NCBI GenBank assembly: GCA_002843035.1
Contig: PHEV01000010.1
Span: 1-38,884, forward strand
Reading direction: 5' to 3'
Origin: Actinobacteria bacterium HGW-Actinobacteria-5
GTDB lineage: Bacteria > Actinomycetota > Actinomycetes > Propionibacteriales > Propionibacteriaceae
DNA length: 38,884 nucleotides
The translations under genes and the position numbers were made by a program. Shown piece after piece: positions 8,497 to 17,546 of this stretch (position 1 is the first letter of the stretch; the number at the start of each line of letters is the position of its first letter). Under the pieces are notes generated by a model that saw nothing but the letters and a program-made list of their open reading frames with translations, searched no databases and was not told where the DNA came from.

Positions 8497-8648
8497 CCAT
8501 TCCTCGATCTGTCGGTGTCGGTGCCCGGGGGCACCATGCGCAGACAGCCTACCCAGCGGGCAGCCGCGGGAGCGGATGCGGTGCGGATCATGCGCAGAAC
8601 TCCGGCCTCCGGGCAGGATGGACGCACAGCACAGCCCAGGGGGAACCG

Positions 8649-9851
8649 ATGTCGCAGCGCACCGACCGGGACGCGGAGTTCACCGCGTTCCTGGCCGCCG
8701 ACTCCGCGAGTCTGGCCCGCGTGGCGTTGCGCCTCACCGGCGACCCGGAGGCTGCTGCCGACCTGCTGCAGTCCGTGCTGGTGAAGACCTACCTCGCCTG
8801 GCCGCGGGTGGGCCCGGACCGAGCGCTGGCGCACGCCCGCGCAGCCATGGGCGCCCCCAGCGGCGGCGAGGAGCCCGACAGCGGGGATGTGGACGTCCCG
8901 CTGGACCCTGACCACGTCCTCGCCGAGGGCCACAACGCGCTCCGGGGCCGCCGGATGGGCTGGACGGTGGCGGGCCTGGCCGCGCTCGCCGTCGTCGCGT
9001 CCATCCTCACCCCGATCCTGATCGCCGCGACCGTGCCCCCGGCCCCCGGAGCATCCCCTGCCACGTCGCCCACGGCCCAGGCCACCCCTTCGGTGCGGCC
9101 GAGTCCGGTGCCGGAGCTCCTCGGAACCGTGTGGCAGGTGGCCGGCTTCGATGGCGTCGCGTTCGGCCCGTCCCGGACCATGACCGCGCGGTTCGACGGT
9201 GGCGTCGTCTCCGGGTTCTCCGGGTGCAACACCTTCCGCGGCAGCTACTCCCTCGACGGGAGCACGCTCGCGGTCGAGTCGGTCGCCTCGACCGCGAAGA
9301 GCTGCCCCGGCGCGGCAGGGAGGGAGGAGAGGGCGTTCCTGAAGGCCCTGGCGCGGGTCCGCGGCTACGAGGCCGGCCTGAACGGGCCTGTCCTGGTCGG
9401 CGAGGACGGGTCGCCGGTGGTGGCGCTGGTCCCGCTCACCCCGGACGCGACGACCTGGCGGCTGGTTGACCTGGCCGGGACGGAGCAGGTCGGCGCAGGC
9501 ATCACCTTCACGGTCACCGGCGACCAGCTGAGCGGCGACTCCGGCTGCGGCGAATACGCCGCCGACCTCACCCGCGAAGGGAACGCCTGGACGGTGTCGA
9601 ACCTCGCCCTCTCCACCACCGTCCGCTGCCCGGAGGCGGCGAACCGGCGCGCCACCCACTACCTCGCCGCGCTCGGCCAGGTGACCAAAGCCGAACTGGA
9701 CCCCTTCCGGCTCACCCTGACCGGCCCCGACGCCAAGCTGTCGTTCGCCCCTGCCGCCGGCTGCCACCACGACCTGGCTGACGCCACCGGCGCGATCCGC
9801 CGCCGGCTGAGCTCGCCGGCACCGGGCGTCAGAAGATCTGCACCGGGCTGA
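8649..9851 (+). CDS. ECF-sigma-like N-terminus fused to a membrane helix and two META domains
   Basis: 400 residues. ATG start with AGGGGG upstream. Residues ~10-55 resemble region 2.1-2.2 of SigE-family ECF sigma factors ([10 protein letters not shown], then [20 protein letters not shown] and LAWPRV). The promoter-recognition part of region 2 and all of region 4 are missing. Residues ~60-103 are a charged linker ending GRRMGW. One helix spans ~104-129, with the arginines predicting an N-inside topology. A Pro/Ser/Thr-rich stalk (~130-155) leads to two META (HslJ-like) domains at ~157-262 and ~269-368, each with a likely disulfide pair (C193/C219 and C300/C327). It overlaps the convergent rip1 gene by 23 bp. 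It could be a collapsed sigma/anti-sigma pair; function unknown. Confidence 0.85.
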   Translation: MSQRTDRDAEFTAFLAADSASLARVALRLTGDPEAAADLLQSVLVKTYLAWPRVGPDRALAHARAAMGAPSGGEEPDSGDVDVPLDPDHVLAEGHNALRGRRMGWTVAGLAALAVVASILTPILIAATVPPAPGASPATSPTAQATPSVRPSPVPELLGTVWQVAGFDGVAFGPSRTMTARFDGGVVSGFSGCNTFRGSYSLDGSTLAVESVASTAKSCPGAAGREERAFLKALARVRGYEAGLNGPVLVGEDGSPVVALVPLTPDATTWRLVDLAGTEQVGAGITFTVTGDQLSGDSGCGEYAADLTREGNAWTVSNLALSTTVRCPEAANRRATHYLAALGQVTKAELDPFRLTLTGPDAKLSFAPAAGCHHDLADATGAIRRRLSSPAPGVRRSAPG

Positions 9852-11118
9852 TGATGTCGGCCAGGATCAGCGCGACCCCGCTGAGCAGGAGCAGCCCGCC
9901 GACCGCGTAGGCCACCGGCAACAGCCGGGCGGTGTCGAAGAAGCCGGGGTCGCGGCGTCCGAACAGCGTCGCCAGCCTCCGCTTGGCGCCCTCGTAAAGG
10001 GCCCCGGCGATGTGGCCGCCGTCCAGCGGCGGCAGCGGGATGAAGTTGAACAGCGCCAGGAACAGGTTGACCGATGCCAGCAGCGACACGAATGTCGCGA
10101 TCTTGTCCGGCCAGCTCACCTCACCGGAGGCGACGACCTGCCCGGCGACCGTGCTCGCGCCCACGATGCTGATCGGGTCGTAGGGACTGCGCGGCTGGCC
10201 GGTGACCATATCGGCAACCACGTTCCAGACCCTCGCCGGGAACTGCACGAGCGCGACGGCGCTCTGCGCGGTCATCGTCCACATGTCAGAGAGCACGTCG
10301 ATGGGGCCGCCCCGGACCAGCGCGCGGTCGGGGCTGACGCCCAGCCAGCCCGCCTGCACCCGGGTGCCGGGGTCCAGGGTGCCGGGCACCGAGCTCACCA
10401 CGGTGTGCACGGGGGTGAGGTTGACGGTCTGTCCGTTCCGCTCGACCGTGATCCGCGCCTCGCCGCCCAGGTTGGCCCGGATCAGGCCGCTGAGCTGGCT
10501 GTAGGAGCTGACCGGGGTGCCGTTGAAGCTCACGATGCGGTCCCCGACCTGCAGCCCGGCCTGGGCTGCCGGGGACTTCGGGTCCGAAGCGGAGCACTCG
10601 GTACGCGACGCGTCGGTGATGATGCACTGCTGGACGTAGGCGATCGTGGTCTGGGGACGCACGACGCCGTAGCCGGCGGTCACACCGAGGAGCAGGAAGA
10701 AGGCGATCAGCAGGTTCATCATCGGGCCGCCGGCCATCACGATCAGCTTCTGCCAGGTCTTCTTCTGGTAGAACAACCGCTGGTTCGCCACGTCATCGGG
10801 AGTGATGTCCTCCCACTCCGCGTCGCGCGCGGCGTCGGCGAAGTCGGCCAGCCGGGTGCGCCGCCGCCTGCCGTCCGGACGCGGCGGGTACATGCCGAGC
10901 AACTGGACGAACCCGCCGAGGGGGAAGCCCTTGATGCCGTACTCGGTGTCGCCGCGCCGGGTCGACCACAGGGTGGGCCCGAAGCCCACGAAGTAGCGGG
11001 GCACCCGGACACCGAACAGCTTGGCCGGCACCATGTGGCCGATCTCGTGCAGCGCAACCGAGACCATGATCAGCGTGAAGAACGCGATCCCGAAGGCGAT
11101 CACGGTGAGGGTTTCCAT
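9829..11118 (-). CDS. rip1: Site-2 (M50) intramembrane metalloprotease, Rip1/RseP family
   Basis: 429 residues. The zinc motif HEIGH (H24-H28) sits in the first membrane helix. A second conserved motif, NFIPLPPLDGGH, supplies the third ligand near the C-terminus. Between them is a PDZ domain (~185-260, GLQVGDRIVSFNGTPV). These proteases cut single-pass membrane substrates; the mycobacterial relative Rip1 processes several anti-sigma factors. The ATG follows the dxr stop with no gap, and the GGAG in the dxr end serves as ribosome binding site. Its 3' end overlaps the sigma-like/META gene, which encodes a single-pass N-in protein, the topology expected of a substrate. Confidence 0.95.
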   Translation of the reverse strand: METLTVIAFGIAFFTLIMVSVALHEIGHMVPAKLFGVRVPRYFVGFGPTLWSTRRGDTEYGIKGFPLGGFVQLLGMYPPRPDGRRRRTRLADFADAARDAEWEDITPDDVANQRLFYQKKTWQKLIVMAGGPMMNLLIAFFLLLGVTAGYGVVRPQTTIAYVQQCIITDASRTECSASDPKSPAAQAGLQVGDRIVSFNGTPVSSYSQLSGLIRANLGGEARITVERNGQTVNLTPVHTVVSSVPGTLDPGTRVQAGWLGVSPDRALVRGGPIDVLSDMWTMTAQSAVALVQFPARVWNVVADMVTGQPRSPYDPISIVGASTVAGQVVASGEVSWPDKIATFVSLLASVNLFLALFNFIPLPPLDGGHIAGALYEGAKRRLATLFGRRDPGFFDTARLLPVAYAVGGLLLLSGVALILADIISPVQIF

Positions 11119-12273
11119 TCAGTGCTCCTGGTCGATCCGGCTCGTCGCCGCAGCGCGGGCCCAGGCATCGGCGGCCAGCACCGTCGCCACACTGAGCGAT
11201 CCGGTGACCGGCCGGGCGAGATGGGCGTCCACCACGTCGGCTACCACCTCAACGATGCCAGCAAAGTCCAACTTCCCGGCACAGAAGGCGTCCACGCAGA
11301 CCTCGTTCGCCGCGTTGTACACCGCGGGGGCGAGGTCGTCGGCCTTCCCGCAGCGCCGGGCGAGTTCGACGGCGGGGAAGGCCTCGTCGTCGAGCGGCTC
11401 GAAGGTCCAGGTGGCAGGGCTCCCCCAGTCGCAGGGCAGGGCCGCGTCCTGCACTCGTTCGGGCCAGGCCAGCGCAAGCGCGATCGGCAGCCGCATGTCC
11501 GGCGGTGAGCACTGCGCGATCGTGGAGCCGTCCCAGAACTCCACCATCGAGTGCACCACCGACTGCGGGTGCACCACCACCTGGATCGCATCCAGGTCGA
11601 CGTCATAGAGCAGACCGGCCTCGAGCAGTTCGAGGCCCTTGTTCACCAGCGTGGCCGAGTTGATCGTGATCACCCTGCCCATGTGCCAGGTCGGGTGGGC
11701 CATCGCCTGCTCCGGCGTGACCCCCCGCAGCTGCTCGCGGGTGCGGCCGCGGAACGGACCCCCGGACGCGGTGAGGATCAGTCGGCGCACCTCCTCGGCC
11801 CGGCCGGCGCGAAGCGCCTGCGCGAAGGCGGAGTGCTCGGAGTCGACGGCGATGATCTGGCCGGGCGCCGCCGCCTCAGTGACCAGCCGGCCGCCGATCA
11901 CCAGCGACTCCTTGTTGGCGAGGGCGAGGCTGGTACCCACCCCGAGCGCCGCGAGCGTCGGCTCCAGCCCCGCGGCGCCGGTGATGCCGTTCAGCACCAC
12001 ATCGCACTCCAGTGCGGCCAGGCGCGTCGCCGCGTCCGGGCCCGCCCACACCTCGACACCGGGCAACTGGTCCGCGACCCGGTCGGCCGCCGCAGCATCG
12101 CCGACCGCGACCACAGCCGGACGCAACGCCCGGGCCTGCTCGCCGAGCCGCTCCACCGACGAGCCCCCCGCGGCCAATCCGACGACAGCGAAGCGTTCCG
12201 GTCGGGCCGACACCACGTCGATCGCCTGGGATCCGATCGATCCGGTGCTGCCGAGGATCACGACTTCACGCAT
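11119..12273 (-). CDS. dxr: 1-deoxy-D-xylulose 5-phosphate reductoisomerase
   Basis: 384 residues, full length. Dxr makes MEP from DXP with NADPH, the first committed step of the MEP pathway. The N-terminal Rossmann fold shows GSTGSIGSQAIDVV, followed by ALANKESLVIGG. The metal and substrate residues are in VDSEHSAF and TASGGPFRGR, and HPTWHMGRVITINSATLVNKGLE is visible in part in the flexible loop region. ATG start with GGAAAGGG about 8 nt upstream. It is the first gene of the dxr-rip1 operon and divergent from the mannosidase gene. A perfect 15-bp palindrome lies in the 90-bp divergent region. Confidence 0.97.
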   Translation of the reverse strand: MREVVILGSTGSIGSQAIDVVSARPERFAVVGLAAGGSSVERLGEQARALRPAVVAVGDAAAADRVADQLPGVEVWAGPDAATRLAALECDVVLNGITGAAGLEPTLAALGVGTSLALANKESLVIGGRLVTEAAAPGQIIAVDSEHSAFAQALRAGRAEEVRRLILTASGGPFRGRTREQLRGVTPEQAMAHPTWHMGRVITINSATLVNKGLELLEAGLLYDVDLDAIQVVVHPQSVVHSMVEFWDGSTIAQCSPPDMRLPIALALAWPERVQDAALPCDWGSPATWTFEPLDDEAFPAVELARRCGKADDLAPAVYNAANEVCVDAFCAGKLDFAGIVEVVADVVDAHLARPVTGSLSVATVLAADAWARAAATSRIDQEH

Positions 12274-12309
12274 GGGGCCCTTTCCGCCGTCCTGCCTACC
12301 GTTGCAGCT

Positions 12310-12324
12310 TATCCGCGGCGGATA
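12310..12324. promoter_or_regulatory. Perfect 15-bp palindrome, candidate operator
   Basis: TATCCGC-G-GCGGATA is a perfect 7-1-7 palindrome in the dxr/mannosidase divergent region. Its right end overlaps TAGTGT (12323-12328), a possible -10 box for the mannosidase operon. This position fits a repressor operator. The regulator is not identifiable from sequence. Confidence 0.5.
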
Positions 12325-12363
12325 GTGTGCTGTCGTTCAGCCGCCACGCGCAGGAGCAGCCCG

Positions 12364-15300
12364 ATGCACGACGACCGTGTCCTCCTTGAACGACGCCTCG
12401 ACCGTTTCGTGCGGGAGCGTCTGCAACCCGCGCTGTACGCACCCGGGCACCCGGTCACGGTCGAGCGCTGGGACGCCCCCGGCGAGCCCGTGTCGATCTA
12501 CCGAGCGGTCGTCCAGGAGTTCGAACCCGCGCACCCCGGCGACGCGTGGGGGGCGCCGTGGTCCACCACCTGGTTCAGGCTCACCGGTGAGGTTCCGGAC
12601 GCGCTCGGCCAGGCTCCCGGCACCGAACCCGAGCTGGTCGTCGACCTGGGCTTCACCGCCGACCAGCCGGGCTTCCAGGCCGAAGGTCTGGCCTGGCGGG
12701 CGGACGCGACGCAGGTGAAGGCGATCTCACCGCGCAACCACTACGTGAAGCTGTCCCGGCTCGGTACGGCGCTGGTCGGGGACCGGTTCACCCTCTATGT
12801 CGAGGCCGCGGGCAATCCGAACATCCTGCAGCTGCAGGACCTGCGTCCCGCCCTCAACGGAGACCCGGCCACGGCCAGCCGGGAGCCGCTGTACCGGCTG
12901 GGCGAAGTGGTGCTGGCCGAGCGTCGCACCGAAGTGGCCGAACTGCTCGCCGACGTCGCCGCGCTGGTCGGGCTGATGCACGAGCTGCCTCTGGACGCAC
13001 CCCGGCGCCATCAGCTGTTGCGCGCGCTGGACGCGATGGTCGAGACGGTGGATCCCGACGACGTGCCCGGCACCGCTGCGGCCGGACGGGCGGTACTCGC
13101 GCCGGCGCTGGCTGCGCCTGCGGTCGCGTCCGCACACACGCTCGTGGCGACCGGCCACGCACACATCGACTCGGCCTGGCTGTGGCCGGTGCGGGAGACG
13201 ATCCGCAAGTGCGCGCGCACGTTCAGCTCAGTGGCGGCACTGGCAGAGGACGACCCCGCCTTCGTGTTCGCCTGCTCGCAGGCCCAGCAACTGGCCTGGA
13301 TCAAGGACGGCTATCCCGACCTGTTCGCGCGGCTGCAGGCACTCGCTGCGCGCGGCCAGTTCGTTCTGGTCGGCGGCATGTGGGTGGAGGCCGACACGAA
13401 CATGCCGGGCTCGGAGGCGATGGCCCGCCAGTTCGTGCAGGGCACGCGGTTCTTCGCCGAGGAGTTCGGGACCGACTGCGAGGAGGTCTGGCTGCCGGAC
13501 ACGTTCGGCTACTCCGCCGGGCTGCCCGGGGTGTGCGTCGCGGCAGGGATGAAGTGGTTCCTCACCCAGAAGATCTCCTGGAACCAGACCAACAAGATGC
13601 CGCACCACACGTTCTGGTGGGAGGGCATCGACGGCTCCCGGATCTTCACCCACTTCCCGCCGGTGGACACCTACAACGCCGAGGTCTCCCCCGCCGAACT
13701 CGCCCACGCGGTCCGGAACTTCTCCGACCACGGCCGGGCATCGGTCTCGCTGCTGCCGTTCGGCTACGGCGACGGGGGCGGCGGGCCGACCCGCGAGATG
13801 CTGGCGTCCGCCCACCGCGCGGCCGACCTGGAGGGCTCGCCGAAGGTCGTCCTGGGCAGTCCGCGGGACTTCTTCGCCCGAGCGCAGGCCGAGTACCCGG
13901 ACGCACCCGTGTGGCTGGGCGAGATGTACCTCGAACTCCATCGCGGGACGCTCACCACCCAGGCCAACACCAAGCGCGGCAACCGCCGCAGCGAGCACCT
14001 GCTGCGTGAGGCGGAGTTGTGGGCGAGCAAGGCAGCGGTCCGGGTCGGGTTCCCGTACCCGGCCGAGCGCCTGCAGCAGTGCTGGCGCACCGTGCTGCTG
14101 CAGCAGTTCCACGACATCCTGCCCGGCAGTTCGATCGCCTGGGTCTACGCCGACGCGGAACGGCACTACGCCGACCTCGCAGAGGAGCTCGAGGAGCTGA
14201 TCGCCGACGCCCTCACCGCGCTCACCGGCACCGGCGAGGTCCTCCTGGTCGCCAACGCGGCCCCGCACGCCCGCGCCGGCGTCCCCGCACTCGGCGTGAA
14301 CTCCTCGACCACCACCCCGCAAGCTGCAGTCGAAGAGCACCCCGACGGCACCTTCACCCTCGCCAACGAGCACCTCCGGGCCGTGGTGGACGCCACCGGC
14401 GAACTGGTCTCCCTGGTCGACACCGCCACCGGGCGGGAGGCGATCGCCCCGGATCGCCCGGGGAACCGTCTGGAGCTGTTCCACGACGTTCCCAACCAGT
14501 GGGACGCCTGGGATATCGACGAGTTCTACCGCCGCGGTGCCGTGCCCACCGAGCCCGGCACCGCCGCCCTGGACGAACGGGACGGGGAGCCGGTCATCAC
14601 CATCCACAAGCAGGTTGGCGACTCAACGGTCACCCAACAGATCAGCCTGCCCCCAGGCTCACCCGCACTCGTGATCCACACCGAGGTCGACTGGCAGGAA
14701 CGGCAGAAGCTGCTCAAGCTCGGCTTCGGCCTCGATGTCCGCGCCGACACTTCCGCAGCGGAGACCCACTTCGGCCACTATCGGCGTCCGACCCACACCA
14801 ACACCAGCTGGGAAGCCGCCCGGTTCGAGTTCTGCGCGCACCGCTGGCTGCTCGTCGACGAACCCGGCTACGGGGTTGCCATCGCCAACGACGCCACCTA
14901 CGGCCACGAGGTCACCCGCGACGTCCGCGCCGACGGCGGCACCACCACCACGGTCCGGCTCTCGCTGCTGCGCTCGCCCATCTACCCCGACCCCGAAGCC
15001 GACCGCGGCCGGCACGAGTTCACCGTCGCCGTCCGACCGAACGCAGGCGCCCCGGAGGCCGTCGAACTCGGCTACCGGACCAACCTGCCGCAGCGCCTCG
15101 TCCGCGGGGAGAACCCGGTCCAGCCAATGATCACCGTCGACACCCCCGGCATCGTCGTCGAGGCGGTCAAGCTCGCCGAGGACGGCTCCGGCGACGTGGT
15201 GGTGCGGCTCTACGAAGCCCACGGACGCCGCACCTCCGGCGTGGTCACGCCAGGCTTCGACGCCGCCTCCGTCGTCGCCACCGACCTGCGTGAACGCACC

Positions 15301-15441
15301 GTCGACACACCGGGCGTGACCCTCGACCCGACCAGCATCCGGCTCGCCCTGCGCCCGTTCCAGATCGTCACGCTGCGCTTCGCCCGCACCCCGACCGCCG
15401 ATCCGGCGGAAGCCCTAGCCGCGGAGGCCGATCCGTCATGA
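12364..15441 (+). CDS. GH38 alpha-mannosidase
   Basis: 1025 residues, typical of the large bacterial/vacuolar-type class II alpha-mannosidases. An N-terminal beta-rich domain (~1-250) precedes the catalytic domain. That domain has the zinc-binding HxD in HAHIDSAW (H267, D269) and the nucleophile aspartate in WLPDTFGYSA (D379). A helical bundle follows (LQQFHDILPGSSIAWVY) and then the C-terminal all-beta domains. The enzyme hydrolyses alpha-mannosides. No signal peptide is seen, so it is probably cytoplasmic and acts on imported or recycled mannose oligosaccharides. ATG start with AGGAG upstream. It is coupled by an ATGA overlap to the next gene. Its insertion here splits dxr from the rlmN-cdsA group. 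Confidence 0.95.
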   Translation: MHDDRVLLERRLDRFVRERLQPALYAPGHPVTVERWDAPGEPVSIYRAVVQEFEPAHPGDAWGAPWSTTWFRLTGEVPDALGQAPGTEPELVVDLGFTADQPGFQAEGLAWRADATQVKAISPRNHYVKLSRLGTALVGDRFTLYVEAAGNPNILQLQDLRPALNGDPATASREPLYRLGEVVLAERRTEVAELLADVAALVGLMHELPLDAPRRHQLLRALDAMVETVDPDDVPGTAAAGRAVLAPALAAPAVASAHTLVATGHAHIDSAWLWPVRETIRKCARTFSSVAALAEDDPAFVFACSQAQQLAWIKDGYPDLFARLQALAARGQFVLVGGMWVEADTNMPGSEAMARQFVQGTRFFAEEFGTDCEEVWLPDTFGYSAGLPGVCVAAGMKWFLTQKISWNQTNKMPHHTFWWEGIDGSRIFTHFPPVDTYNAEVSPAELAHAVRNFSDHGRASVSLLPFGYGDGGGGPTREMLASAHRAADLEGSPKVVLGSPRDFFARAQAEYPDAPVWLGEMYLELHRGTLTTQANTKRGNRRSEHLLREAELWASKAAVRVGFPYPAERLQQCWRTVLLQQFHDILPGSSIAWVYADAERHYADLAEELEELIADALTALTGTGEVLLVANAAPHARAGVPALGVNSSTTTPQAAVEEHPDGTFTLANEHLRAVVDATGELVSLVDTATGREAIAPDRPGNRLELFHDVPNQWDAWDIDEFYRRGAVPTEPGTAALDERDGEPVITIHKQVGDSTVTQQISLPPGSPALVIHTEVDWQERQKLLKLGFGLDVRADTSAAETHFGHYRRPTHTNTSWEAARFEFCAHRWLLVDEPGYGVAIANDATYGHEVTRDVRADGGTTTTVRLSLLRSPIYPDPEADRGRHEFTVAVRPNAGAPEAVELGYRTNLPQRLVRGENPVQPMITVDTPGIVVEAVKLAEDGSGDVVVRLYEAHGRRTSGVVTPGFDAASVVATDLRERTVDTPGVTLDPTSIRLALRPFQIVTLRFARTPTADPAEALAAEADPS

Positions 15442-15821
15442 ATGAGGAGCGGAACGTCTTCGGCGAGCCGCTCGAGCCGTGCGGCGACGACCCGGTCACG
15501 GGCTTCTACCGGGACGGCAGCTGCACCTGCGGCCCTGCCGCCGCGCAACACCTGGTCTGCGTGCTGGCGACCCGGAAGTTCCTGGCGCACCAGCGCTCCC
15601 TCGGCAACGACCTGACCATCCCCGGACCGGGCTTCCCTGGCCTGAGCCCCGGCGACCGCTGGTGTGTGGTCGCGCAACGCTGGGCACAGTCCTACGCGGC
15701 CGGAGTGGCGCCGCCGGTGGTGCTGGCGTCCACGAACCTGCACGCGCTCGACGTGGTGCCGTTCGAGATCCTCGCCGAGTTCGCGGCGGACGTCCCCGAC
15801 GACCCGGGTTCGCTGGCATGA
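15438..15821 (+). CDS. DUF2237 family protein
   Basis: 127 residues matching the small DUF2237 family: NVFGEPLEPCGDDPVTGFYRDG at the N-terminus (shown in part by NVFGEPLEPC and TGFYRDGSC), then CVLATRKFLAHQRSLGNDL and PGDRWCVVAQRW. Function unknown. The family is widespread and cysteine-containing. Start and stop overlap both neighbours by ATGA (15438-15441 and 15818-15821), so mannosidase, DUF2237 and the LOG-like gene form one translationally coupled unit. Confidence 0.88.
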   Translation: MNEERNVFGEPLEPCGDDPVTGFYRDGSCTCGPAAAQHLVCVLATRKFLAHQRSLGNDLTIPGPGFPGLSPGDRWCVVAQRWAQSYAAGVAPPVVLASTNLHALDVVPFEILAEFAADVPDDPGSLA

Positions 15822-16912
15822 CCGCGCCGGCGCCGGACGGCGGGATCGAGATCGAATCGCTCGACCAGCTCGACGAACGGCTCGCGTCCGGCAAGGGCCT
15901 GGCCGAGTGCTCCCTGCAGTCGCTGGACCTGACCGGGCACGGCGAGGCTCTGCTGGCCGCGGACGTGACCCGTGCGATGTTCCTGGGCTGTGATTTCGGC
16001 CCCGGTGTGGAGCACGCGCTGGAACGGCGGGGCGCCCTGGTCTTCCCCACGCTGCCCGATCTGCCGTTCAACCCCTACCGCTCGGGGCTCTACACCGCCG
16101 ACGAGTTGTACGCCGGCCTGGAGTCCGGCTACCGCTACACCCTGGACGCGCGGAACTACCGGTGGTGGAAGTACGTGGGACGGCATCGCAGCCTGACCAG
16201 CGAGCTCGCCATGACGCTGCACGACCACGCGATCTCCGAGGCGCTGGACGACGTCGGCCTGCAGGGCGCGGTCGGGGTGATGGGCGGCCACCAGCTCGTA
16301 CGTGGGGCGGAAGGGTACACCGGGGCGGCGCGGCTGGGGCGGGCACTGGCCGCGTCCGGTCGCACGGTGATCACCGGCGGCGGCCCGGGCGCGATGGAGG
16401 CGGTGAACCTCGGCGCAGCCCTGGTCGGGACGGAGGCCGAGCTCGATGCGGCGCTGGCCCTGCTCGCCGAGCGTCCGCGGTTCGCAGAGGACATCGCATC
16501 CTGGGTGGGCGCCGGCATGGCCGTCCGGGATCGCTGGGAGCTCGGCGGGCGCAGCTACGGCATCCCGACCTGGCTGTACGGGCACGAACCGCCGAACGTG
16601 TTCAGCGCGGGGATCGCGAAGCTGTTCTCGAACGCGATCCGCGAGGACGTCCTGCTGCGGCACGCCTCCGGCGGCCTGGTCTGCCTGCCGGGCGCGGCAG
16701 GCACGGTGCAGGAGGTCTTCCAGGCGGTCACGCCGCGGTTCTACGCCGCGCCCGACGAGCCGATCCCGCCGCTGGTGCTGGTCGGGATCGACTACTGGAC
16801 GCGGGTGCAGCCGGCCTGGCCGCTGCTCACCGCCCTCGCGGACGCCCGTCCGATGGCCACGGCGATCCACCTGGTCGAGACCGCGGCCGAGGTGCCGGCA
16901 CTGCTCGGCTGA
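15818..16912 (+). CDS. LOG/lysine-decarboxylase-like Rossmann protein
   Basis: 364 residues. The central and C-terminal part (~125-364) is a nucleotide-binding Rossmann fold of the LOG (cytokinin-activating phosphoribohydrolase-like) superfamily: VGVMGGHQL, then VITGGGPGAMEAVNLGA, and near residue 291 LPGAAGTVQEVF in place of the usual PGGxGTxxE. The ~120-residue N-terminal region is not part of the LOG fold. Typical LOG enzymes are ~190 residues, so this is a long variant. The PGG-to-PGA change falls in the phosphate-binding and catalytic motif, so substrate or activity may differ. Last gene of the mannosidase operon. Confidence 0.8.
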   Translation: MTAPAPDGGIEIESLDQLDERLASGKGLAECSLQSLDLTGHGEALLAADVTRAMFLGCDFGPGVEHALERRGALVFPTLPDLPFNPYRSGLYTADELYAGLESGYRYTLDARNYRWWKYVGRHRSLTSELAMTLHDHAISEALDDVGLQGAVGVMGGHQLVRGAEGYTGAARLGRALAASGRTVITGGGPGAMEAVNLGAALVGTEAELDAALALLAERPRFAEDIASWVGAGMAVRDRWELGGRSYGIPTWLYGHEPPNVFSAGIAKLFSNAIREDVLLRHASGGLVCLPGAAGTVQEVFQAVTPRFYAAPDEPIPPLVLVGIDYWTRVQPAWPLLTALADARPMATAIHLVETAAEVPALLG

Positions 16913-16984
16913 ACGAGCCGCGCGCCACCCTCACCGCGTCCGCTGAGGAGCGGGCGAGGAGCCAGCCGGCGCCACGAGCGCCCT

Positions 16985-17428
16985 TCAGCCCGCCGCGCGC
17001 CTGATCAGCTCGATCAGCTTCCTCTCCTCTGCCGGCCCGATGGTCGTCAGCGCATAGGAGGTCGGCCACATCGCGCCGTCGTCGAGCTGTGCGCCATCGT
17101 TGAAGCCGAGCGTGGAGTAGCGCGCCTTGAACTTCGAGGCCGGCTGGAAGAAGACGATCGCCCTGCCGTCCCGGTTGTAGGCGGGCATTCCGTACCAGGT
17201 CTTGGGCGCCAGCTCGGGTGCGTGCTCGCGCACCAGCGCGTGCACCTTCTCGGCGAGAACCCTGTCGTCGCCGGTCAGCTCGGCGATCTTGGCGACCAGG
17301 TCGGCCTCATCCTGGGCGGCCTTGTCCGCTGTGCCCTTCCGCTTCTTCTCCGCCTTCAACTCGGCGGCGTACTCTTTCATCGCCGCCCGCTCCTCTGCGC
17401 TGAAGCTGACCTTCTCGTCCGTGGCCAT
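16985..17428 (-). CDS. DUF1801 (YdhG-like) family protein
   Basis: 147 residues. The first ~65 are charged and helical (MKEYAAELKAEKKRKG). The C-terminal DUF1801 domain shows KTWYGMPAYNRDGRAIVFF and FKARYSTLGF. The fold is related to iron-chaperone/frataxin-like YdhG proteins, but the biological role is not settled. The ATG at 17428 is chosen because GAGAGGAA lies just upstream; the frame is open further but without homology. It converges on the LOG-like gene, and the 72 bp between them show nothing. Confidence 0.85.
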   Translation of the reverse strand: MATDEKVSFSAEERAAMKEYAAELKAEKKRKGTADKAAQDEADLVAKIAELTGDDRVLAEKVHALVREHAPELAPKTWYGMPAYNRDGRAIVFFQPASKFKARYSTLGFNDGAQLDDGAMWPTSYALTTIGPAEERKLIELIRRAAG

Positions 17429-17530
17429 GTTGTTCCTCTCGTCCGTTGTCCGGCAGCCAGTCTGCTCTGACAACCTCGGGCTCCGCTTCTCCATTCCTGC
17501 CCGATGAGAGTGACAGTGGCGGGTGCTTGG

Positions 17531-17546
17531 ATGGACACATGTTCGA
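17531..17546 (+). promoter_or_regulatory. Degenerate LexA (SOS) box over a start codon
   Basis: ATGGACACATGTTCGA matches the actinobacterial SOS consensus TCGAAC-N4-GTTCGA perfectly in its right half and in three of six left-half positions. The ATG of the downstream DUF222 remnant lies inside the site. Related 13E12/HNH-repeat genes in mycobacteria include LexA-controlled members. Confidence 0.5.

Noticed and set aside
6418-8784. 788-codon plus-strand open frame opposite the GNAT and ispG genes
   Set aside because: It is a shadow of two well-conserved minus-strand genes, with no motif and no ribosome binding site.
13228-14607. 459-codon minus-strand frame inside the mannosidase gene
   Set aside because: It is antisense to the GH38 catalytic domain, whose zinc and nucleophile residues are intact.
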